64,000 nucleotides of DNA from Leidyana gryllorum EB-2025a (taxonomy: Eukaryota; Apicomplexa): contig JBLWGC010000180.1 of NCBI GenBank assembly GCA_048772705.1, positions 1 through 64,000 on the forward strand, read 5' to 3'. How positions within the stretch are numbered: the stretch's first letter is position 1; every line of letters starts with the position of its first letter. The notes under the pieces were generated by a model. It was not told where the DNA came from, searched no databases, and saw nothing but the letters and a program-made list of their open reading frames with translations. Of the stretch, positions 9,696 to 21,200 are shown piece by piece. Both the position numbers and the translations under genes were made by a program.

Positions 9696-11188
9696 TCACC
9701 CCAAAGCTGACGAAGAAGTAGACTCCGTCACAATCTGTTCATCACGGAGTAGAAATACCTGTGGAGTTTCCCTTGTGCGTTGGATAAGCTGCAGCGGAGG
9801 GGCAGCCATGTCGAGAACGATTGGAACATTCTCATCATAAATCACATCAATGAAGTTAATGAAACGTCTCAGGGGTTCTTGATCTTGTTCAATGTCAAGT
9901 CTGGGTACGCGATACACCCACATTCCGTGAGAACAGTTGCGAGCCAATGCAATGAAGTCTGCAGGGGCCGAATTGGCACGGCAGAGGTCATCGAAAGAAA
10001 CTACAGCCAAATGCTGATCTGGGTTGTAGTAGTCAACTTTCATGGCCCGATGATGGAATAGTGGCACACTCTGGTCCTGTTGTTCGGCCTCGATCAACTT
10101 CTTGAACCGCAAAGATCCCTCTATCTCCTTAAGGGTCCTGCTTGGTGTGACTACTGTGAACGAGTCGCGTAATTTGCAGTGCGTGTCTTCGGTGATACCA
10201 GTTTCAGCACTTTGCTGTTGTCGGCGAACCATTCGTAGGTCACGTTTCGTATCAATTTGCACTTCCGTGCAGTGTCGCCTTAGAATTGGTAAGAAATCTA
10301 AGAATCTATCTCGATTCAGACCTCCCTGATAAAGGTCATCAATTGGGCAATTCGATGTGCAGATCAGGGCTACTCCGTACTGAAAGAAAGCGCATTCGAC
10401 TTTATACATAATTGGTTCTACAGTCTCACCTGGAACAGTTGGCTGAATAGCCGCTTGCATATCAGAGCGTCGCTGATGTTGGTGATCTGAAACTCGTCCA
10501 ACAGTATAGCATTGAGCCCTTCAGCTACTATCCGTTTTGCTAGTTGCACGACCAAGTCCTTGTCTCCCGTGGCGTTGGAAGCGAAACCCGTCTTCGCCTC
10601 AACGCCCTCTGCCTCTAAACTCTTCAGCCGGTCGATGGCAACTTTGAGCGGGACTCTTGGTACATTTGTGTCAATCTGCTGTTGCTCCTCATACAAAGCT
10701 TGGTGAACTGCCATCATAAAGTGATGATAGTGACAACGAAGCACCCCTTCGCTTGCCGATTCGAACCCATTCGCGGGATCCGCCAAATACTCATTTAACA
10801 AATCTAGAAGTACCGTCTTTCCCTGGCCCACTGGACCGTATAAGTAGGCTCCCTTGTTCCGCACATGAATAAGATCTGAGGGCGGAGGCGTTTGCTGACG
10901 CTCCATGCGGAATAGATACGATATTCCTCTAGTGAAAGGAGGAGCTCGAGCCTCTTTCTGTGCCACATTGTTCAACTCTCGAGCAAGAACATTACGGGCT
11001 TCCTCAAACGCTGGCCGATTCACTTGCAGGTCACTCAGAATGCGCCCCAATTCCCGCACTGCAACCAGTTGCGCGTCCGCCGGCAGGAATTGCTGCTTTG
11101 CTGCGTATGAGGAGAAGTGTTGTTCGAAGCTCCGGGATAAGTAGCGACATGCTCCCCCCAAAAAGCGCTGGCTCCAGCACAGACTCAT
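9696..11188 (-). CDS. AFG1: AFG1/LACE1 (ZapE-like) mitochondrial AAA ATPase
   Basis: AFG1-like ATPases act in mitochondrial protein quality control. Two exons of about 480 residues are joined by a 49-base intron near 10459-10411, between LFSQLFQ and YGVALICTSNCP. The N-terminus is Arg-rich and lacks acidic residues, consistent with a mitochondrial presequence. Walker A is GPVGQGKT (about 10830), Walker B is AILLDEFQITNISDA (about 10495), and sensor 1 is ICTSNCPIDDLYQGGLNRDRF, the AFG1 signature. All nucleotide-binding residues look intact. The gene sits between dUTPase (27-base gap) and the small unknown (13-base gap), all on the minus strand. Confidence 0.93.
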
Positions 11189-11215
11189 GTGTAAATTTCG
11201 TATGCTCTACTATAA

Positions 11216-11779
11216 CTAAACCCCTGTTGAGCCGATGCCCCGTTCCCCGCGCACAGTCTCGTCCAAAGAAGTCACCAACTGAGAGAGACATGCTCCAGCG
11301 GACAATTTCTCACACCACTTACTTCAAATGAGATCTCGCTCAGATCACTCGAGACAGCTTGGAGCAATCGATCCCCTCGTTTTATCGTATACGGATAGTC
11401 CTTGATATTATCAAAAAGACCCATAAGAGTGCCTCGATACCCGGCATCAATTAAACCAACTGGGGAAGGGCAGCGAAATTGGCAGCTGACGTCAGGACTC
11501 ACCCGAGTTCGCCAATCGTAGGGGTGTTTTCGAAATCGAAGAACGGGGGGTAATCAGCCAAGAGATGGAGGGAAGACACGCACCTGTCCCGCCCTGTACG
11601 TCCGCACTGCGGTGGGCCGAGGCTCTAATCCCTAAGGAAACAGCTTTGGTTTCCCCTGGCTTAATCGTAACTTCTTCAGGACAGAATAAGTCGAAGCCAG
11701 CATCGCCTGGGTGATATTGCTCTTTGGTGGAGTACAATTGTTGAACAGAGTCGTCGAGACACAAGATCTTGAGATGCAT
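11216..11779 (-). CDS. DUT: Deoxyuridine 5'-triphosphate nucleotidohydrolase (trimeric dUTPase)
   Basis: The enzyme converts dUTP to dUMP and diphosphate, keeping uracil out of DNA. All five motifs are present in order: I PGDAGFDL (about 11700), II PRSSISKTPLRLAN (about 11540), III GLIDAGYRG (about 11450), IV IKRGDRLLQAV (about 11370) and V RGERGIGSTGV at the C-terminus (about 11240). Two short introns were resolved: one splits LANS from VGLIDAG with acceptor CCCCAG, and the other lies after EISFE and ends CTCTCAG near 11282. About 150 residues result, the usual length. The start at 11777-11779 lies 35 bases from the divergent coatomer zeta start. Confidence 0.95.
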
Positions 11780-11814
11780 TGTCGTTCAAAAAGTTTGTAA
11801 CACACGCGTTTCTA

Positions 11815-12581
11815 ATGCTCCACGGATTCGGCGTGGTAGACCTCAAGGCACGCTGTCCGATTGTTACCCGATTTTACGATGTGATAGTGAGATTTCTAGA
11901 CCAAAAAGTTAGTCGACTGGTGTTTAGGAACCTGACCAATGCAGAAATCTTGTCAAGCGTCTGTACAAATTAGTGTGTACATTCGAGGCTGAAGGAGCGA
12001 CTGGGAATGCCCAGAGCGGGGCCGGGCTTTCGACGTCGGTCCGCCTCAACCAGCTTCCTGACGTGATTTGCAATGTGGTCCCCACACGTGCCGTTGCCTT
12101 CGCAGCCCCCGAGTTGACCGGCAAAGCTTGTCAACTCTTACATCAGACCCATGGCGACATGTTGGTATACATTCTTGCCGCGGAAGGCCACAATGAACTT
12201 GTTCTAATTGATGTATTGTCGGTACGTGGCTGAGAGGCAGACACCTTTATGCCTTTCCTTTAGCTGTTCATGCAAGCAGCACGAGTATTGCTTTCTGATA
12301 TGGACATCAAGGAGCCCGTGGAAGCATATGAGACTGTGAGCTGAGATTCTGTGGGGCACTCGTTGTTATCTATCTACTAGCTGAATCGGCTGGCCGATGC
12401 CATGATTGTGGGTGGCAGAATCTTTGAAACACATCTGCCTTCGGTCCTGGAGTTAGTTCATTCCGAAGCCAGTGCATTGGACTCTTCATCGGCTGGGCCC
12501 CTGCAAGCTGCCATCAGTGCTGCTGGCACCTTCGGAGGGACCCTTCTACAGGCCCTCCGGCAGGCCCACCCCACCAATTGA
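11815..12581 (+). CDS. COPZ: Coatomer (COPI) subunit zeta
   Basis: Zeta-COP is the small longin-fold subunit of the COPI coat used in Golgi-to-ER traffic. Four exons give about 212 residues. A 41-base intron (GTGAGA to TTTAG) joins YDVI to EPDQCRNLVKRLYK. Another after DVLS and a third after EAYET keep the frame. Family landmarks are MLVYILAAEGHNELVLIDVLS (like [21 protein letters not shown]), then LNRLADAMIVGGRIFET (like DEIVDGGVILES), then a helical tail. The ATG at 11815 is the first in the frame. The stop is TGA 12579-12581. AP-complex longin subunits are the main alternative, but IVGGRIFET fits zeta better. Confidence 0.82.
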
Positions 12582-12661
12582 TGAGACCTAGGTGGCCGTT
12601 TGAGCTGAAAGAATACTGTATAAGGGAAGTTGCATAAAATTCAGAAACAAAAAAATTGACA

Positions 12662-13846
12662 ATGGCTGACCTTCACGTGCCCAGAGCGGAGCTGACAGAG
12701 CCCGCTATACTGCAATCAGTGCTCGATCAGCATGAAACCGTCAACGAAGCAAGCGGGGGGATTGACGTGGAAGGAAATCCGGTGATTCGTCGAACCTCGC
12801 CACGCCGAAAAGCGCTCTATTGGGTTGCCGGAATTGGGGCAGTTTGCGGAGTTCTCTTCACAGCCAACTATTTCCGAGAGCACATCAACGACCGAAGCGT
12901 CCCAGACCAAGTGAACTTGCATCACTTTCACCCATTAAATAGTTTAGCTGGGTACAAGGTTCCATATGTGGATCTGAGTCTGAAGGGCTCATCCGGTAGT
13001 CGTAGTCTCAAGGGTTGGCTTCTGCAGGCTGCTCCCGAGGCTCCCACACTCATAGTTCTGCATGGGGGTCGCGCTGGCGAGGTGGGTTTTTGGATTCCCG
13101 AAGCAGTGAAACTTCATCGGGAAACAAATCTCAATGTCGCCATAATGTCATATCCGGGCGGAAGCTTACGCCGGACAGAGCAGGAACAGAAATTAGTGCG
13201 GTTGGAGATGCGTCATGCGGTGGAGAACTTGATAGAAGAGATGTCCAGTCTGGTTGACACAGGAAAGGTCTTCCTTTACGGTCAAGGGTTGGGAGCGGAT
13301 GTTGCAGTGGGTCTCGCCCACGACCCTGTCATCCGATCAGTAAGTCATATCTGCTTGAATAGTCGACAACCATTGAGCGCAGAAATTGAAGGGAATAGTT
13401 GTCGAAAACCCACGGCAAGGAGTGCCTGAGAAAGAACCCTCCAGTCAATGGGTCGACACGCTGAGATATGTTTTGCCTCTCTGGCTGCGTAACTTGGCGA
13501 CTACGTTGTCCCCCACGGTCCACGAGAAGTTGGCGGAAGTGGACAACGTACCTATGCTTTTCTACGGGAACGAGGGTCTCAGCAGCGCCACCGCGGGAGA
13601 GTGGTTCATGAAAACAGCCTCTGGTGACAAGGTTTTACTGACCTCATGTGCGATGGAGCCCACTCCAGAGGAGACTCCCAGCATGACCGAGCGCAAGTGG
13701 AGAGAGGTGAGTGGACCTTCAATTGAAAGTAGTTAGAATCTTCACCATTGCAGAAACTATGCGAGTTCGTGAACCAAGTGTCAGAAAACCAACCCGTAGG
13801 AGTCAATGTGTTCTCCGTGTATGATGATTGGAAAGCTTACATGTGA
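12662..13846 (+). CDS. Membrane-anchored ABHD13/Bem46-like alpha/beta hydrolase with no catalytic triad (pseudoenzyme)
   Basis: The product is about 360 residues over three exons. A transmembrane helix is encoded near 12815-12870 (ALYWVAGIGAVCGVLFTANYF). The hydrolase fold follows ABHD13: an oxyanion strand TLIVLHGGRAGE, then a nucleophile elbow reading YGQGLG where active members have YG(R)SLG, so the serine is glycine. The equivalent of the catalytic Asp loop (GLSDQ) is GLSSA, and the terminal GTHN histidine motif is missing. Introns near 13341-13383 and 13709-13754 preserve the frame. The stop is 11 bases before the next gene's ATG. The fold is well supported and loss of catalysis is inferred. 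Confidence 0.85.
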
Positions 13847-13857
13847 ATTTTAACGTG

Positions 13858-16800
13858 ATGGATGACTGGAACCGCAAAGTTCGGGTAACTTAGCACTATA
13901 CTCATGTCGAGTAGAGTTTCTATCCAACTTCTTCACAGACTCTGTACACATGGTCCCACCTCTATCTCGGCTTCAAGGTAGCCCAGGTTCGGTCGCGTAT
14001 GCTGCCGGAACAACAACGGGCAGAGTACTGGAAGAACCGGCACTCTAAGTTTGCTCAAGCGATTTGGACAAACATTGCTGATCTACGAGGGTGGTGGGTT
14101 AAAGTTGGTCAGTTTCTCTCCACTCGGGCCGACCTTTTACCGGACGAGTATGTGGCAGAACTGGCCAAAGTTCAAGACATGATGCCCACGAGTCCCTTCC
14201 CCATTATCAAAGATATGATAGAGGAGGAGTTGGGTGAGCAACATACACTGTGCATAGCTGTACACAAATATCCTCGTAACCAAATGGATGAGCTTCCACT
14301 GAAGTCTCTTTGCAAAGACGACTTTCGTAGGGCAATCCATTGAAGAGCTGTTTGACTATTTTGAACCGAATGCCATAGCTTCTGCGTCCATTGGACAGGT
14401 GAGATCTTGGCATCCTCAATGAAGCTGACTCTCAGGTGCACAAAGCACGACTTAGAACGTCAAAGGAATGGGTAGTTGTCAAGTGTCAACACCCCAATGT
14501 GGACAAACTATTGAGCCAAGACATGCGTCTGCTGACGCAGTTGAGTTGGGCTTTTGGTCTACTGGAAAGAGGTCTCAATTTTACGAGTGTCTTGGAAGAG
14601 TGGCAGAAGCAGGCAGCGCTCGAACTCGATTTCCGCCATGAGATGCGAGCACAACAACGAGTCAAAGAGGCGATGGAGAGGGCAAAGATCAATGTCAAGA
14701 TTCCTGGATGCTATCCCGAGTTCACCACTCGTAAGGTAATGGTCATGGAATTCATTGATGGGTTCAAGTGTACGGACACAGCCGCTCTGGAAGTAAGTCA
14801 ACATTTTGTGGGACACCCATTGCCCCATGTCAGGCCCACAATGTCAATGTGGACGACCTCTGTATCGAGATCACCAAGTCTTTTGCGTACCAAATCCATA
14901 TCGATGGGCTCTTCAATGGTAAGGAGCCAACTGGCTTTCCATACTGATTGTTAGGCGATCCCCATCCTGGAAACATTATGGTACAGCTAGATCCCAATAC
15001 TGGAAAGGCACGTCCGGTATTGATCGATTGGGGTCTGGTCAAGGAGTTCACCGTGTCCGAGAGAATCGCTTTTGCCCAGACTGTGAGTGCGGTCTGCCAT
15101 GTCTTCAGCGACGCTAACTTTTAGATTGTCAGTGTCGCCAACGCGGATGTGATGGGTTTGATGGGAGCGTTCCAGCAAATGGGGTTCCGTTTCCGCCGAC
15201 CCAATGCACCGAAGAAGTCTTCTAAAGGTGTTTCGAAGGTCGCGAATGAAGCTTCACCCATTCCGGTGGACCCAGAGATCTACCTTGATGCCATTGGTGT
15301 ACTATTCAGTGGCTCCAAGGCGGCAGAAGGGGCTGAGTCACAGCCGGTGGTCAGCGAGGCTGATAAGAAGCTCGTCTCGTCGAAGATGAAGAACAAGAAG
15401 GTTCAGAAACAAGGATTGCAAGCTGTACAAGAAAGTAAGCTCGGCAGAACGCTGGGCCCTCATGTTCTTCTGGTATAACAGATAACCCGCTCGACGATTG
15501 GCCGAAAGATGTCATCTTCTTTCTTCGTGTAGCATCGCTTCTTCACGGATTGTCAGTCCAATTGAAGGCGAAAGTGCCCTTCTTTCAAATCCTGCTGGAG
15601 CGAGCCGAAGAGGCGATTCGCACTCACGGGTCCATTCCATCTCCCTTTGCTCATCTCGTGATCCGTCCACGACTTAGTTTACGGGAAGCGCAGCTGTCAG
15701 ATTCATGGAGATCCACCAGTGGGCTAAACCATAATGGGTCAAGGTCTCTGCTGGAGTGGCGATTGCATAAAGCTCTGGTAGTCGCCGCAGCCAGAGGTGA
15801 CTTGCTGGGATGTCAAGTGGCAGTCTGGCATCGACGGACGCTTGTGGCTGATGTTGCAGTTGGACGGATGGGCCCGTATGATTCGCGTCCGGTAACAAGT
15901 CAGACTTTGTTCACGGCGTTCTCTTTGACCAATGTGATCATGATAACAATGATATTGAATATGATTGGATCGGGGCGGCTGAAGCTCACCGACTGCCTCT
16001 CGGAGTGGTGGGACCAATTCATCCGCGGAGGCAAGAGGTCTGTGACGGTGAAGCAGGTCCTCAATCATCAAAGTGGCGTCCACTCTTTTCTACCTAGCAA
16101 CCTTACTTTGGCTCAGATCACCAATATTCGACATATGCTGAAGCTGGTCGAGGCTGCTCCTGTGCTGTGTACACCAGGCCAATGCGGACACTATCCCTAT
16201 TACTGTTGCTCCTGGATCTACTACGGTTTGATCGAAGCTGTTGCCAAGATGAGACCCAGCAAGTACTTGAGATCGGTTTGCTTCCGAGAATGGAAGGTGC
16301 GGCAATTGGCGAAAGGAATCTATTTCCCGGTTCCAAGTCGCACTGTGGCGGTGGCCAAAGAGGCAGAAGCCAGAATTCAACGAGCCACCACCTTTGCAGA
16401 TCAGCTGCCCGCTCTCGACTCGGCTGTTGTTTCCACTTCAGACCACAAGAGAGCTCGATTTGCCAAGTCAACCACCCCACTTCCGATGAAGAGTTCTTTG
16501 GAGAGTCTGAAAGTCTCGCCGCGGTTGCCGAACACAGCGCCTGCGATGCAAAGGAGCCTAAGTATGCAGGATCTCTGCACTCCCCCGACTGGTAGAGGCC
16601 GCGGTGATGACGGTTCCAGTGTGTCGAGTGAGGATGTGCCTCAGCCCGAGAGCGTCTCCGTCTTTGGAAGTGGAACACGAGACACTCGAGCCATTTTGGA
16701 GTCTCCACTCTTCTCAACCCCACAGACGCAAAAGTTACCACCGCATCCCGTTTCACGCCCTGAAAGTTTACCACTGAGCAAATCCCAACGACGAGGTAGT

Positions 16801-18271
16801 CGGAGGACGAGCATGGCGAACAATATCTTGCCTCGGGTGCGCAGTGCCACCAGGGCTTTGGAAGCTACGTTGTCTGAAGACCAAATTGTCAGAGACATTG
16901 AAACTACGACGCCATATGATCAGATTCCGGACCAATTGCTCAAGCATGTTATCCTAGAACGACGACGATCACATGACATCACTGATTTTTCCACTATCCA
17001 GTCTCTTCGGAGGTGAGTGTACCACCAATCATAGTTTAAACTCTTTATTTGATCCTCAGCCGGGGAGCTGTTGGTATGGTGGGAACTCCCCCTGCATTGA
17101 GCGGGCTCAAGAGCTCATCTGGACGTCCTCTGGCTGCCTCGATGGCGCTGATGGAGTCTGGCAGCATGCTCGCGGAACAGTCAGCGCTACTGACGCTCGC
17201 AAGAATGGCATCGATGAAAAGAGACTTGGGCATTGCCGGGTGAGTACCACTCGATATACATCTCTCTCTTACTTTCTCCTTCTCCGAACCAGGATGGCGG
17301 ACGCGACGAGTATGCGACTGGCAACCAAAACGGTAGCTGAGGAGCCACCCCAGGCAGAGGTGGATCGCAAAGATTGGGATCAGCGATTAGCTGCGTTGAA
17401 GCGAGGCAAGCGGAGTGTGCTGATCGACCAAGGTGGATTGTTCTCCAAGTATCCCGGACGACGGAAGTTGATGGAGGAACTGGAGGCTAAAAGATTGGAG
17501 AAAGCCTCGCGGATCGCCGCATTCATGGCCAAGCAGGATGAGAAACCAAAATCGCTGAGTGCATTACAGCTCATGCGAAGCCGACCACATCTGATGGACC
17601 CTCTCCTCTTCGATGCCAAAGATGTCATGCCGCTCGACATCCCTTGTGCGAACGCACGAGTGACAGCTCGGGCGTTGAGTGGACTACTACACGCAGTGAA
17701 CCGGAACGCGGTGGTCAAACCTTCGTTGCTCGCACAAGCCTGTCAACCAACAACACAGGACTCAAGCGTGGAAGCATGGATTGCGACTGGAGGTCTCCCG
17801 CCACTCTTCGGGCTGGGGTACCAACTTTTGCCCGTTCAGCGTTGTGGCGCTCCTAGATCTCATCCTGCCTCTTACAGTCTCGAAACTTCTCTGTCTCCTG
17901 ATTTGACAGTGGTGGCAGACCTCCCGCCGACGTGCGCCACGACGGTCCTTCCTAGTCACTCAGTGCCAGTCATATGTGTTCCGCCCAATACGCGCATGAC
18001 CAGGAACGTTGTTAAGCATCGGAGTGTGCCTCGTCCCTCGAAGCCGTCTCGTGATGTCTGCCACATCAGCTTCCGCGGGACGCCGACATCAGATGACCTG
18101 ATCTACGGTTTCGGAGGCTCGGATATGAACGGCAACATGATCTTTAGTTTCACTGAGTGTGAACTGTCAGTCTGTATATTGGTAAACGACAGTGTGATGG
18201 GTAGCCGTACCTCGCGTCGCGTTTTGTCTATGGTCTTGGAGGCATTTGGCCTTGAAGTTCGAGCGGCTTAG
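13858..18271 (+). CDS. ABC1/ADCK-type kinase fused to a beta-lactamase-like domain
   Basis: About ten exons encode roughly 1,300 residues. The ABC1 (UbiB/ADCK) half has WWVKVGQFLSTRADLLP (KxGQ motif, about 14095-14145), the A-rich loop ASASIGQVHKA, a catalytic Lys in VVVKCQHP, LELDFRHEM, GDPHPGNIMV and DWG in place of DFG. These residues suggest an active atypical kinase. A serine-hydrolase domain of the class C beta-lactamase type begins near 15760. Its SxxK motif reads SLTN, so the general-base lysine is lost. An insertion of about 400 residues rich in Ser and Pro interrupts it before the C-terminal pieces ANARVTARALSGLL and YGFGGSDMNGN. Plant and algal proteins share this domain order. The start lies 11 bases after the previous stop. 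ADCK proteins usually serve lipid or quinone metabolism in mitochondria or plastids. Confidence 0.9.
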
Positions 18272-18288
18272 AGCCCAATTTTTGAGAC

Positions 18289-21200
18289 ATGCAGCTTTCC
18301 ATGTATGAGGACCGGTCCCTGCACATCTCCAGACTCCCTTCGTCTTCCCTTCTGGGCTCGAAAGTAGACTCTCAACCATTCCGAGCCAGACTTGTGAGGT
18401 TGCACCTCCGGCCTGAGGTCTCAATTGAGACTCTGTCGGCAAGGTGGAGGGACGCCACAACCGATGTCCAATCAAATATATCGTGGGACTTACTCTCTTC
18501 AACCACGAATCGTCATGTATTGTATGTTGTTGCTAAGCAACGTGTTAGTGGGCCAACTACGACAGAGCCCCAAACCTCGTTAGAAGCCTCTTTGGCTCGC
18601 TGGTTCTCTGCTATCAGTGGATATTTGTCCAAACCATCGGCCAGTTCACAATTGATCCCAGTGACGGAGTCCGAAACCACATATCCGTCTTTCGTCTGTC
18701 TGGAGACTGTACACGTGAAGCCGGGTCAAGAAGCAGAGTTTGGCGCCTTCGCGCGCGAATGGTTGGAACCTGAAAACCTAAGTCTTCCTCCGCGGCTAAT
18801 TAGGATGGTTCAATCTGAAGTGCATGAGCCAATGGGTCACTCCATCCTCCAGGATGTGACCAATTCGACTGTGTTCTACATAATTTACCACTTCAGCAGG
18901 TGAGACTTGACCATCCTCCCTTGTGGTGTATCGAGCCGAGTGCAGTGAGAGCGTTGCATCGAAGATACGAGCAACACCTGCGTGGCGGTCCTGGAGGCGA
19001 CGCTTTGGACCCTACGTGGAAGGACCCAGCGGAGTCGAGTCGCTGAATGTTGTTCTGAGTAATCGCGATCACAATGACGGAAGCCCAGTTTCGACAGCCG
19101 TAAGCGTCATTTCCCTGGGGTTTGAGAGTTGTGAGTTGCAGGCAACGAGCTCCTCTTTTGAGATGGTACCCCATGAGATCACGACTTTCTCTATGGAATC
19201 CAGCGAAGAGGTGACCAATCGATGTCTGGCAACTGATGAGAGGTTGAAACCCTACCGAGACTTCATTCGATCTCGTTTTGAATCGTATGTTCATCAGATT
19301 GAAGAGGTTAAAGGATCACATTCAACTTGGTTTGACATTGCCAAAGCTCATGAAGAGTTTGGAGTGTTTCAAACAGACGACCCTGGACTTTATCGTGTTC
19401 GAGAATGGTTACCTGGTGCTAAAGAAGTTTACGTATTTGGTGACTTCAACGAGTGGAACAAAGAGTCACATCCCTTGGCAAAAGAGTTCCTCCCAGATTC
19501 TGAGGAGCCGACGGGTGCTTGGTCGACTTTGATCGGAGGCATGGCGCCACGACAGCGCTTCAAGCTGCGAATTATAGGAGCCGACGACCAGGAACGTGAG
19601 GTGGTATCAATCTGGGTGCGAACAGCTTGGCCCTCGATTGAGCCCAATGTGTTGGATGGAGTAGTGACGCTGCCTCACACAGCAAAGTTTGTTAATGCTC
19701 GCCCACCCCCACCAAAGTCGCTCCGCTTGTATGAGGTTCACGTCGGTATCTGCTCGGAAGAAGAAAGAATCGGGACTTTCAGTGACTGCAAGAGAATTGT
19801 TTTGCCTCGTATGCGTATGCTGGGCATGAACACGTTGTTGATCAAGGGCCTTCAAGAGCATCCCTATTTTGGTTCTGGAGGGTGGCATGTGACCGGATTT
19901 TTTGCCCCGAGCTCCCGTTTCGGCACACCTGACGAGTTACGTGACTTGATTGAAGCGGCTCATGCCCAGCAGATCCGGGTGCTGTTTTCAGCCGTGATCT
20001 CGCATGCCAGTCCGTCGCTGGATCTGCTAGACGGGACTGAGAGTATGGGAGGGCTCTTCATGACTGGTCACGGGCGCCGAAATGCTATGTGGGATGCTCC
20101 TACCTTCGATTATAGCCAACTGATGGCGCAACGTTTCACTCTCTCTTGTTTACGATACTACCTGGAAGACTTCAATGTCGATGGTTTCGTTCTCGAAGGC
20201 CTTCAGTCCGTACTATATCGCGACCACGCTGCTTGTGGGGGATTCGACCGATATGACTATCACGCTCACTTTTCGAATAATGCTGCGATCCCCAACCACG
20301 TCTTTTTGATGATGTTGAACGAGATGATCCATACTCTGAGGCCCGATGCCACCACCATTGCGAGTGACTCGTGTCAAACTCCAACACTGGCCACCTCTCT
20401 CGAGAATGGTGGACTGGGTTTCGACTATGTCTGTTCGTTGCATATCAATAGTGCTGTCACTAAATTCATAGACACCATTGACGACATGCGATATCCACTG
20501 AGAGCCTTTTCGTATGAACTGGACAGACTGTCTACGGAGAAAAGATTGGCTGTTATGGAGAACATTGATTCACTGATGATTGGGAAACGGCGGATGAAGG
20601 TTGCATTCTTCGCTTGGGAAACTCTGCACACCATCGCCGTCGGAGGGATAGCGCCTCACGTTACCGAATTAGCTGCTGCTCTGCGCAGATGCGGAAACGA
20701 AGTTCATATTTTCACCCGTGCGACTACCATCAGTCCCGGAGTCTCAAATCACTATGGAGTATTCTATCACGAGGTGCCCTTCTCGCTCGATCGAGACTTC
20801 GTCCGAGAGTGTGGCAACATGTGTGGAGCCTTCGTGAGCGCAATGTTAGAGGAGGAGCGTGTCTCGACCGAGGCTTTTGACGTGATCCATGGTCACGATT
20901 GGTTGGTCGCACGCGCTGTCACTGCACTGAAGGGACTGGGTCGCACGGTTGTCTTTACCATGCATAGCACCGAGTCTGGCCGCTGTGGAAATCAAGTTTT
21001 CGGGGGTGATTCTGCTCGCATCCGAGCGATAGAAAGAGAGGCATGTGCGGTTGCTGATCGGGTCATCTGTGTCTCGGGTGTCTTGGCCGACGAGGTACGC
21101 ACACAGTACAGCGTCCACAGGGAGAAGATCCGGGTGGTGTACAACGGATGTAACGTACAGAACTTCGATGGGTTCGAGGATGCGGGTGAGCGCTCGTTTG

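Noticed and set aside
10755-10775. B-box-like GGGTTCGAATC on the minus strand
   Set aside because: It is within the AFG1-like coding exon and has no A box at the right distance.
11890-11935. A 20-base intron in coatomer zeta
   Set aside because: A 41-base GTGAGA intron ending at the same acceptor also keeps the frame and fits local intron sizes.
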